A stretch of DNA of 10,530 bases from Gemmatimonadaceae bacterium. Its GTDB lineage: Bacteria; Gemmatimonadota; Gemmatimonadetes; Gemmatimonadales; Gemmatimonadaceae. Location: positions 1-10,530 of the forward strand of contig JANYKY010000148.1 in assembly GCA_025357975.1 (NCBI GenBank), read 5' to 3'. Shown in pieces: positions 1-6,345 of this stretch. Under the pieces are notes generated by a model, which was not told the origin of the DNA, did no database searches, and was given only the letters and a program-made list of their open reading frames with translations. The position numbers were made by a program, and so were the translations under genes. Positions within the stretch are counted from its first letter, which is position 1. Every line of letters begins with the position of its first letter.

Positions 1-1013
1 AGACCGCCTCGGGCCTCACCGTTTCCTCCATCGGAATGGGCACTTACCTGGGCGAATGCGAGGACGCTGAAGATGAGCGTTATGCGACTGTTCTCGCGGC
101 GGGAATTGGCAGCGGCATCAACCTTCTCGATACAGCGATCAACTACCGTTGCCAGCGTTCGGAGAAAGCCGTTGGCAGTGCACTGAGAAAAGCGCTGCAC
201 TCCGGAGCCGCTGCTCGCGAGGAGATAGTCGTATCCACGAAAGGGGGTTACATCCCGCTCGTCGGGACGCCACCCGCTACACCCGATGCATACCGGTCGT
301 ACCTGAAGACTGAATATTTCGAGCCCGGCATTATGTCGCCCGCGGAAGTTGTTGGCGGCCATTGCCTCAAGCCCCTGTTTCTCACCGATCAGGTAAATAG
401 AAGCCGGGCAAACATCGGCGTGGATTGCATCGATATTTTCTACCTTCATAACCCCGAGCAGCAGCTGAAGATGCTCAGTCGCGCTCAATTCCTCGACGCC
501 GTTCGCAGTGCGTTCGCGACGCTCGAGTCATTGGTTTCCGACGGAGCTATTGGCTGCTACGGGTGCGCCACCTGGGACGGCTTTCGTGTTTTTCCCGCCC
601 ACAAGAACTATCTGTCGCTCGCTGAGCTTCTGGGAATCGCAGCCGAAGTCGGCGGGAAGGATCATCATTTTCGCGTCGTTCAGCTGCCGATCAATCTCGC
701 CATGACCGAAGGCCTACGATCGCCAATGCAGCATGACGGCGCCACCAATCTGCCGCTCGTGGAGATGGCTAACGACTGCGGCGTGTCAGTCGTGGCAAGC
801 GCTTCGCTCATGCAATCGCAGCTGACACGGGGCCTGCCGCCTGCTGTCGAAGCCACGTATCCAGGTCTCGAGACTGACGCTCAACGAGCGATTGCGTTCG
901 TTCGCTCTCTGCCCATTGCCTCTGCACTTGTCGGAATGCGTCTGATCGAGCACCTCGAGGAAAACCTCCGCTCTGCGCCGGCCCCGGCTCTGGCCCCCAC
1001 TATTCTATCCTGA
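1..1013 (+). CDS. Aldo/keto reductase, 5'-truncated by window edge
   Basis: The frame is open from base 3, upstream of the first ATG at 36. The residues before that Met (TASGLTVSSIG) match the usual AKR N-terminus, so the true start lies outside the window. The family reduces carbonyls with NAD(P)H in a cytosolic TIM barrel. The catalytic tetrad is visible; numbering from the Met at 36, it is Asp32 and Tyr37 (LLDTAINYR), Lys69 (VVSTKGGY) and His138 (FYLHNPEQQ). The segment between Lys and His is long and contains GGHCLKP, as in the AKR subfamily with a YLHNPE motif. The C-terminus ends normally at a TGA. Its last 14 bases overlap the end of the convergent NHL gene. The substrate cannot be told. 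I am sure of the family and not of any specific function. Confidence 0.9.
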   Translation, partial: TASGLTVSSIGMGTYLGECEDAEDERYATVLAAGIGSGINLLDTAINYRCQRSEKAVGSALRKALHSGAAAREEIVVSTKGGYIPLVGTPPATPDAYRSYLKTEYFEPGIMSPAEVVGGHCLKPLFLTDQVNRSRANIGVDCIDIFYLHNPEQQLKMLSRAQFLDAVRSAFATLESLVSDGAIGCYGCATWDGFRVFPAHKNYLSLAELLGIAAEVGGKDHHFRVVQLPINLAMTEGLRSPMQHDGATNLPLVEMANDCGVSVVASASLMQSQLTRGLPPAVEATYPGLETDAQRAIAFVRSLPIASALVGMRLIEHLEENLRSAPAPALAPTILS

Positions 1014-2445
1014 GGGCGGCAACCTCGCCCGTGTCGTAATTCACCGTTGCGATGCGATGCGCGTTCGTGTCAGCAACATACGCGTACTCAGGGCCGCAAC
1101 AGACTCCTCCCGGCTCATGTAAGCCGCGCACCCAGGTCGTCACTTTGCGTGAGCCAGGCTCAACCCATTTGAGAGCGTCGTTATAGGAGTCGGCGATCAA
1201 CAACCTGCCACTGGAATGAGTGGCTACGCCCTGCACGTGTTGAAGCCGCACGTCGTCACCCGTCGCATCGACATCTCCGAAATCGAATAGTCCTGTTCCG
1301 ACTATCGTTCCGACCGCGCCGGATACAATGGTATCTGCCCAGCGAATTGCGCTCGACTCCGAATCGGCGAAGTAAAGTCTTCCTCGTTCGTGCACCAGAC
1401 CCATGGGCTGCGCCAGAAGCGACGACGTCAGATCTCCATCTCGCAGATCTTCGCCACCCGTTCCGGCATGAATCCGCACCTCACGCGTCCGCAGGTCGAG
1501 CGACCATATCTGATGACTCCCGGCCATCGCGACGTAAAGAGTGTTCTCCGAAACTGCAACGTCCCACGGTGAAGACATCGCGCCCGCCTGTTGATCCGCC
1601 CGCGTTCGCATCTGATAACCAGTTCCGCCAAGCGTTGACACGTTTCCGGTGCTCAAGTCGATAGCTCGAATCGCATGGTTTTCCGCATCCGCGACGTAGA
1701 GGATGTTATTCCCGAACGTCATTCCCTGTGGCGAGTTGAATCTCGCGTCGATGCCATCCTTGAAACCTGGCGATCCACCGCCAACCGAGTTTTCAATACC
1801 CATGGAGGTCCCATCACGACTGAGTCTCCCAATAACGACGCGATGATTTCCGGAATCGGCAATTGCGATTCGATCCCCTGATATTGTGACTTTCCCCGGA
1901 TACTTGAGCTCTCCACTGCTGATCGTCGGCTCTTCACCCGGCGGGCGAAACACGTCACTTCTCAGAATTCCTTGCGCCCGCGCTTTCGAGACCAGGCCAT
2001 CGATAAAAGGGACGAGCATCTCGCTGGTGAATTCTCCGGCGTGTGATCCGACGACGTATCCCCCCGCATCGATCGCCACAAGCGTCGGCCATGCGGAGAC
2101 TGCGTAGCTGCGCCAGATCCTGAACTGGCGATCGTTTACCGTTGGATGTGCAGCACCGAGGCGAACGGAAGCATCGCGAATGCGTGGCGTGATACGCTCA
2201 GCGTGATATTTGCCACTATGGACGCCGATTACTACCAGTTCCGATTCATACCGCTTTTCGAGCTCCCGCAACTGCGGGAGTACATGGATGCAGTTGATTC
2301 AACCATAGGTCCAGAAATCGAGCAAGACGATTTTCCCGCGAAGATCGGCGAGCTCGATGGACCTTCCGCCGGCATGTATCCAGTCGACGTTGTCGGGAAA
2401 TTCCGGAGATCTTACGGATGGAGTGGCAGAGAATTCTCGTGGCAT
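1000..2445 (-). CDS. Predicted selenoprotein: thioredoxin-like/NHL-repeat protein (NHLRC2-like), Sec49
   Basis: 481 residues if the in-frame TGA at 2301-2299 is read as selenocysteine. Seen: ATG at 2445, then a thioredoxin-like N-terminus ([37 protein letters not shown]), the GVHSGKY strand, cis-Pro120 (SAWPT), and six NHL motifs near residues 193, 249, 303, 357, 415 and 455, which predict a six-bladed propeller. Established: NHLRC2-type proteins carry a CCINC or GCINC redox motif at this point. Here the first Cys of CxxC is the TGA, giving Sec49-Ile-Asn-Cys52. Both sides of the TGA match the family without a frame change. A start at the downstream TTG (2271) would remove the first strand and active site of the thioredoxin fold and has no ribosome binding site. 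ATG 2445 is the only usual start codon after an upstream in-frame stop (2472-2470); its Shine-Dalgarno is weak (AGG). No signal peptide, so probably a cytosolic thiol/selenol redox protein; the substrate is unknown. Alternative: a Cys-to-stop mutation or sequencing error. Confidence 0.85.
2263..2280 (-). promoter_or_regulatory. Putative bacterial SECIS hairpin
   Basis: On the minus-strand message an 8-bp perfect inverted repeat, CTCCCGCA-GT-TGCGGGAG, begins 18 nt after the TGA. It probably folds as a 7-bp stem with an AGUU loop. Loop G lies about 27 nt after the TGA. Bacterial SECIS elements sit in the coding region directly after the UGA and have a small apical loop with an early G roughly 16-37 nt away, so spacing and loop fit. 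A second short helix (CAUCC with GGUAUG, one bulged U) may form below it. No T run follows, so it is not a terminator. Confidence 0.7.
2299..2301 (-). other. In-frame TGA, predicted selenocysteine codon
   Basis: On the minus strand this TGA lies between Gly48 and Ile50 of the thioredoxin-like domain, where family members have the N-terminal cysteine of CxxC. It is the only stop in the frame from 2445 to 1000. A Cys codon (TGC/TGT) differs by one base, so a mutation must be considered, but the hairpin just downstream supports recoding. Confidence 0.8.
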
Positions 2446-2478
2446 TGAGCCTGTGCAGAAGTTTCTGTTTCAGGTTGC

Positions 2479-3474
2479 ATGAAACGCGCTAACAACGTAG
2501 CAGCAGCGTCGCACCATCGGCCGGGTGGAGGATTCCAGAACCCCTGGCCCGGCTCGGCGCTTCACGGCACCCGCGGCTTGCTCAAATGGATGCTCACGCG
2601 CTCGCGAAGGCCGGAGTTGCAGCCAGCGGAAAAAACTTCATCTGCAGGCGCGCGTCCAGACGCTTCGTCGCGCGAACCGCGAATCACGTGGATCGGGCAC
2701 AGCACATTCCTGATTCAGGCCGGCGGCCTGAACATCCTCACCGATCCGATCTGGTCGGATCGGGCGTCACCAGTTTCATTCGCTGGACCAAGGCGCATCG
2801 CGCCGCCGGGAGTCGGCTTTGACGACTTGCCGCGAATCGACATAACGCTTCTCTCGCATGATCACTACGATCACCTTGACCGTCAGACAGTTGAAAGTCT
2901 GATCGCGCGTTTTCCGGAAATGACCTGGATGACACCGCTCGGCATCGCCGATTTTATTCGATCCCGTGGTGCCAGAGACGTTCGTGAGCTGGACTGGTGG
3001 GACGAAACCACCGCCGGTGAATCGCGTATCGCCTGCACGCCGGCGCAACACTTTTCCGGCAGGTTTCCGTGGAATCGCAACGCCACTCTCTGGTGCGGGT
3101 GGACCGTGCGAGTAGCAGGTTTCTCCCTCTTTTTTGCTGGCGACACAGCACTGCACCCGGAGTTTGAAAGCATTGCCCGGCGGTTTGGGCCCTTCGATCT
3201 CGCGATCCTTCCGATCGGTGCATATGAACCCAGGTGGTTCATGAGACCGGTTCACATGAGTCCTGAAGAAGCGGTGCAGTCGCTTGTCGCCCTCACCGCG
3301 GCGCGCCCCGGCCATCGTTGCACCATGCTCGCCTCACACTGGGGAACATTCCGCCTCACAGACGAGCCCGTCGATGAGCCACCGGCCTTCGCGCGCGCTG
3401 CGTGGACCCGCGCGAACCTTCCATCCGGCAATTTGTGGATCTTCACGCACGGCGAAACCCGAGTACTGAACTGA
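2479..3474 (+). CDS. Metallo-beta-lactamase-fold hydrolase, NAPE-PLD/UlaG-like
   Basis: 331 residues. The N-terminal HHRPGGGFQNPWPG stretch (12-25) is typical of bacterial relatives of NAPE-hydrolysing phospholipase D. The MBL core starts at WIGHSTFLI (71-79). The metal-binding motif is H127-x-H129-x-D131-H132 (SHDHYDH). Other probable ligands are His191 (AQHFSGR), Asp222 (FAGDT) and His287 (SHWGT). The fold binds two metal ions and hydrolyses ester or phosphodiester bonds; no substrate can be assigned. There is no signal peptide, so it is probably cytosolic. Start ATG 2479 has an AGG a few bases upstream and keeps the conserved N-terminus. It diverges from the selenoprotein gene with 33 bp between starts, so their promoters must be shared or lie inside each other's coding region. 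Confidence 0.9.
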   Translation: MKRANNVAAASHHRPGGGFQNPWPGSALHGTRGLLKWMLTRSRRPELQPAEKTSSAGARPDASSREPRITWIGHSTFLIQAGGLNILTDPIWSDRASPVSFAGPRRIAPPGVGFDDLPRIDITLLSHDHYDHLDRQTVESLIARFPEMTWMTPLGIADFIRSRGARDVRELDWWDETTAGESRIACTPAQHFSGRFPWNRNATLWCGWTVRVAGFSLFFAGDTALHPEFESIARRFGPFDLAILPIGAYEPRWFMRPVHMSPEEAVQSLVALTAARPGHRCTMLASHWGTFRLTDEPVDEPPAFARAAWTRANLPSGNLWIFTHGETRVLN

Positions 3475-3529
3475 CATGAAGCCATAATCTTTTTTCACGT
3501 CATGCAAACTTTGCTCTTATCGAAAGCAG

Positions 3530-3543
3530 ATAACACCTGTTAT
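3530..3543. repeat. Short perfect palindrome upstream of histone-like gene, possible operator
   Basis: ATAACA-CC-TGTTAT, two perfect 6-bp arms with a 2-bp spacer, 60 bp before the start codon of the histone-like gene, in the 128-bp gap after the MBL gene. The size and place suit a dimeric regulator site, but I recognise no specific regulator. No convincing sigma70 promoter could be placed at standard spacing around it. Confidence 0.3.
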
Positions 3544-3602
3544 TGTATGTGCGCGAAGTCGCAAATGATTGAAGCTCAAACCCTTACATCGGAGCTCGTA
3601 AC

Positions 3603-4109
3603 ATGGCTGCAGCCAAAAAGTCGTCACGCGGTGGTGCGAAGAAGAAGAGTGCCCGGAAATCCTCGGCTCGCAAATCGCCTGCGCGCAAGAAAAGCGCTAA
3701 GCGCTCGAGCAGCCGCAAGAGCGCGCCGAAGAGGGCGTCGAAGAAGTCCGGATCAGGCCGCAAGGCCGCAACGAAGAAGTCGGGACGAGGGAAATCTTCA
3801 GCTGCACGGAAATCTCCGGCGAAAAAATCGGCAGGACGGAAATCCCCTGGTAGAAAATCCGGGTCGAAGAAAACTGCGACTCGCAAGTCTTCGCCACGTC
3901 GTGCGCCTGCCCGCAGAAAGACAGCCCAGAAATTAGCGGTAGTTCCAACTCGGAGAACGGTCAGAAAGTCAGCGAAGCGTGTGACCAAGCAGGCTCGCTC
4001 ACTTGCTGAGCGTGTGAGTCGTGTTGCTACTGATGTCGTAGATCAGGCTGGGTCGGCTATGGGACAGGCCGTGGAGGCTACGAAAGATTTCGTTCAGGAA
4101 CACACCTGA
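3603..4109 (+). CDS. Histone H1-like, Lys/Arg/Ser/Ala-rich DNA-binding protein
   Basis: 168 residues. Residues 1 to about 120 are low-complexity and strongly basic, made of degenerate repeats of the type xRKSx, KKSAx and SARKSPA. They resemble the C-terminal tails of eukaryotic H1 and bacterial H1-like proteins that bind and compact DNA without sequence specificity. Residues about 121-168 are different: more hydrophobic and partly acidic, likely amphipathic helix (SLAERVSRVATDVV...AVEATKDFVQEHT), which might mediate self-association. Start ATG 3603 has a good GGAG 8 bases upstream. A strong hairpin follows the stop. The call rests on composition; the repeats make homology hard to judge. A simple-sequence frame in GC-rich DNA is unlikely, because the ribosome site, start, folded C-terminus and terminator all agree. 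Confidence 0.8.
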   Translation: MAAAKKSSRGGAKKKSARKSSARKSPARKKSAKRSSSRKSAPKRASKKSGSGRKAATKKSGRGKSSAARKSPAKKSAGRKSPGRKSGSKKTATRKSSPRRAPARRKTAQKLAVVPTRRTVRKSAKRVTKQARSLAERVSRVATDVVDQAGSAMGQAVEATKDFVQEHT

Positions 4110-4116
4110 GCTGAAT

Positions 4117-4151
4117 GCGGCGACGGCCTGGCTTTGTCAGGCCGTCGTTGC
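4117..4151. terminator. Strong hairpin between convergent genes, probable bidirectional terminator
   Basis: Perfect 10-bp stem CGACGGCCTG (4121-4130) and CAGGCCGTCG (4138-4147) with a 7-nt loop, extendable by G-C and G-U pairs to 4117-4151. It lies just after the histone-like gene and the stop codon of the minus-strand hydrolase falls in it. There is no T tract on either strand, so it may act as a roadblock/3'-end stabiliser rather than as a classic intrinsic terminator. Confidence 0.6.
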
Positions 4152-4931
4152 GGCAGGCATGTGCGCTGAGAGCCATTCACGCACTTCACTGAAGACCCGT
4201 TCGCGCCCGTAGTCCACCGTGATGATGTGCCCGGTGCCTTCTATCCAGACTAGTTTCTTTTCGATCGGCCCAAGAGCCGCATAGGCGCGCTCGGCAACCC
4301 TGTTTGCGATCCGGGGATCAGTTCGGGATTGCACGATGAGGGTCGGCGCTGCGATCTGCGAGAGCGACGTGCGAGCCAACACAGTCAGCCGCCACAGCTC
4401 GTAGAGCAGCCGGCCGCTGTACACTCCGTAACCGATATTGTTTGCGCGTTCTTCCGGGTCACGGATCGAGTTCGGGCTATTCGATTTTCTTGCCCGATTC
4501 CCTCCGGTTACCCAGAGTGTCATCGCCGCGAACTTCGGCATGGCCGCCATATCGACGTAGGGAGCGAGCAGGCCGAGCGCGGGAGTATCACGATTTTCCG
4601 CGGCAAGTATGACGGCGAGGGCTCCGCCCATCGACAGGCCTACCAACGCGACGCTTTCGTATCTCTGCCTCATGCGCCCAAGCTCTGCGCGCGCAAAATT
4701 CAGCCAGTCGCCGCGACGTGATGCCAGAAAACTGGCGATGCTTCGACCATGGCCTGGCAAGAGTGGCGCACAGATGTCGAAACCCGCAGAGTGAAGCTCG
4801 AGTGCCAGACCTCTCAACGTCTGTGGTGTATCCCCGAAACCATGCAGGAGGAGAACTCCTCGCGAATTCCCCTCCTGCAAATTGATTGTTTCGGCGCCCT
4901 CCCTTACATCGCTTTCAAATCCAGGCTTCAT
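4137..4931 (-). CDS. Alpha/beta hydrolase (carboxylesterase/monoacylglycerol lipase-like)
   Basis: 264 residues. Oxyanion-hole motif LLLHGFGDTP (27-36), LLPGHGRS, nucleophile Ser100 in GLSMG, Asp205 in VQSRTDPRI and His235 in GTGHIITVD give a complete catalytic triad at usual spacing. The lid region (about 125-180) is short. It resembles Est30-type carboxylesterases and bacterial monoacylglycerol lipases (serine aminopeptidase S33 fold) that cleave short acyl esters. No signal peptide, so cytosolic. Its ATG (4931) overlaps the stop of the upstream Crp-type gene in ATGA, so it is translationally coupled and probably the last gene of the minus-strand operon. Substrate unknown. Confidence 0.9.
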   Translation of the reverse strand: MKPGFESDVREGAETINLQEGNSRGVLLLHGFGDTPQTLRGLALELHSAGFDICAPLLPGHGRSIASFLASRRGDWLNFARAELGRMRQRYESVALVGLSMGGALAVILAAENRDTPALGLLAPYVDMAAMPKFAAMTLWVTGGNRARKSNSPNSIRDPEERANNIGYGVYSGRLLYELWRLTVLARTSLSQIAAPTLIVQSRTDPRIANRVAERAYAALGPIEKKLVWIEGTGHIITVDYGRERVFSEVREWLSAHMPAATTA

Positions 4932-5716
4932 CCAGTCCGTTGAGATCGCACCGAGTTGCTGTCGAGCGGAATTGCACCGTCGGAATCCATGCCGTCGTCA
5001 CTAATATGGTCCGTGAGGTTCCGGGTCGCGAACAGAAATACCATGCCCTTCCTCTCGGCCATTCCGGATCCCGCCAACCGGGTAAGAGCAAGCGCTATCG
5101 ATTCCCTCGTCGCGCCGACCATCTCGCACAGCAGCCGATGGTGCTTCACCTCGAGACGCAATTTGCCATCTGCTCCGAGAAATGACCGGTCGCACGACAG
5201 GCGCTTGAGAGAGGCGACCAGGCGCTGCTCGACATTCTGCGACGCCATTGAATGCAACTTTTCGAGAAGCGCCGCTCGCTCGCTCATGAGCTGGCCAATG
5301 ATATTTATGGCTTGAGACGGATTTTCCCGGACAAATGCGCGAAACTGCGCACCCGATATGAAAATCGTCTCGGTCTCCTCGGAAGCATACGCATCGGTGA
5401 TGTAAACCGAGTTGCAGCTCAACCCTTCTACTCCGAAAGTCTCGCCGGGGATGATGACGGCCGGGACAAATCCGCGGCCGTTTCGCACGCGGTTGCGAAG
5501 AATTACATGTCCGCGCAATACAACGGACAAACCGTCCGAGGCAGCGCCACGCTGATAAATCTGGAAGCTCGAAGGCCAGGTCGTGCGTGCACCGTAGGAG
5601 CCCAGCGTTGTCGCGTCTTCACCGCTCAGCTTTGATCTACGGGGGGAAACCATTTGAGTCTGCATGCGTCTTTGTAAGGGCACCCATGCATTAAGCAATG
5701 TCTGGGCCGGAAACAC
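4928..5716 (-). CDS. Crp/Fnr-family transcriptional regulator
   Basis: Up to 262 residues. The cyclic-nucleotide-binding-like beta barrel spans about residues 35-130 (LSVVLRGHVILRNR, PGETFGVEGLS), then a long dimer helix (about 132-165) and a C-terminal winged helix-turn-helix (about 188-230, CEMVGATRESIALALTRL) with the Arg-Glu-Ser recognition-helix start typical of Crp. The Arg-Ser/Thr that contacts cAMP phosphate in Crp is not present in the matching cassette (GLSCNSVYITDAYA), so cAMP is probably not the ligand. There is no Fnr-type N-terminal Cys cluster. The GTG start at 5716 directly follows the stop of the smr-domain gene but has no clear ribosome site; ATG at 5665 or 5653 would remove 17 or 21 poorly conserved residues and is as plausible. 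Stop overlaps the hydrolase start (ATGA). Targets unknown. Confidence 0.85.
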   Translation of the reverse strand: MFPAQTLLNAWVPLQRRMQTQMVSPRRSKLSGEDATTLGSYGARTTWPSSFQIYQRGAASDGLSVVLRGHVILRNRVRNGRGFVPAVIIPGETFGVEGLSCNSVYITDAYASEETETIFISGAQFRAFVRENPSQAINIIGQLMSERAALLEKLHSMASQNVEQRLVASLKRLSCDRSFLGADGKLRLEVKHHRLLCEMVGATRESIALALTRLAGSGMAERKGMVFLFATRNLTDHISDDGMDSDGAIPLDSNSVRSQRTG

Positions 5717-6331
5717 TCAGTCGCTTGCTTCTTCTATCGCCCCCCGAATCGCCCCCCGCAGCCTTTCTTCCCTGTTCTCGCCCTCCGGGATTGCGTTGGC
5801 AAGCGTAGAAAAGTTTCGAACCATTTCCTGTTCGACGAACGGTCCCGGATCCTTCACGCCAAGAGCGTCGAGGTTTTGCGAAGCAAGCTGCCGAAGGAGT
5901 TGCAGCGTATCCGCGTGGAGTGCCGACAACGACTGAGGATCCGCTTGAACGGGCAGTGGATTTCCATTATCTCGACGCCGCTTTGTTTGCGACAGCAGCA
6001 TGCTCATCGGCGCAAGCCGCACCACGATCGATCCCTGCGTGTGCTCCTTCCAGCTTTCCACGACACCCTGACGTCTCAGGCCTGGCAGCAGTTCGAGTAT
6101 CTCGTTCCTGACAACTCCAACGCCACCCGGGCTCTGGTTTCCGCGGCCAGTAATGACGAGGACTTCCTGTGATTTCACTACCTGCCGCGACCGAAGCCAC
6201 ATGTCTGTACGCAGGCGCGCCTCAGCGCCTGTCGGCAGCGATTCCCGCAGGTTGAGAATTCGCTCCGGTCCGAAAGCGGCTTCGTCGAGCGCGTTCCATA
6301 GAGCCTTGAGATCGGGCTTTCCTGAACGCAT
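5717..6331 (-). CDS. Smr-domain protein
   Basis: 204 residues. The Smr domain (about 22-106) shows ILNLRESLPTGAEA (the LDxR-like motif, here LNLRE), a helix TDMWLRSRQ, VLVITGRGNQS (TGxG loop, 57-67) and GSIVVRL (100-106). Smr domains, as in MutS2 C-termini and stand-alone proteins, bind nucleic acid and often have endonuclease activity. The C-terminal half (about 107-204) is polar and helical with no recognised domain. The frame stays open upstream into argD, but ATG 6331 has GGAG 9 bases before it and begins just after the argD stop (14-bp gap), so it is the sensible start. Its stop abuts the GTG proposed for the Crp-type gene. A link to arginine metabolism is not evident beyond operon position. 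Confidence 0.85.
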   Translation of the reverse strand: MRSGKPDLKALWNALDEAAFGPERILNLRESLPTGAEARLRTDMWLRSRQVVKSQEVLVITGRGNQSPGGVGVVRNEILELLPGLRRQGVVESWKEHTQGSIVVRLAPMSMLLSQTKRRRDNGNPLPVQADPQSLSALHADTLQLLRQLASQNLDALGVKDPGPFVEQEMVRNFSTLANAIPEGENREERLRGAIRGAIEEASD

Positions 6332-6345
6332 CTGCAACTTCTCCG

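Noticed and set aside
1000..2271. A 423-residue NHL protein starting at TTG 2271.
   Set aside because: The start has no ribosome site and cuts a thioredoxin fold in half. The missing half is encoded just upstream in the same frame, interrupted only by a TGA at a redox-Cys position.
2263..2280. Intrinsic terminator inside the NHL gene.
   Set aside because: No T tract follows on either strand and the hairpin lies inside conserved coding sequence.
2299..2301. Reading the TGA as a plain nonsense mutation, making a pseudogene.
   Set aside because: It remains possible, but the exact CxxC position, the otherwise intact 481-residue frame and the hairpin at SECIS distance all favour recoding.
2776..3315. 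A 179-codon frame on the minus strand opposite the MBL gene.
   Set aside because: Low-complexity, Arg/Pro-rich shadow of a well-supported gene.
3472..3502. Imperfect inverted repeat TGACATGAA/TTCACGTCA with a T run in between, after the MBL stop, as a terminator.
   Set aside because: AT-rich, one mismatch, and the T run lies in the loop rather than after the stem.
3502..3936. A 144-codon plus-strand frame overlapping the start of the histone-like gene.
   Set aside because: Its start has no ribosome site and its second half is only the out-of-frame reading of the KS-repeat tract.
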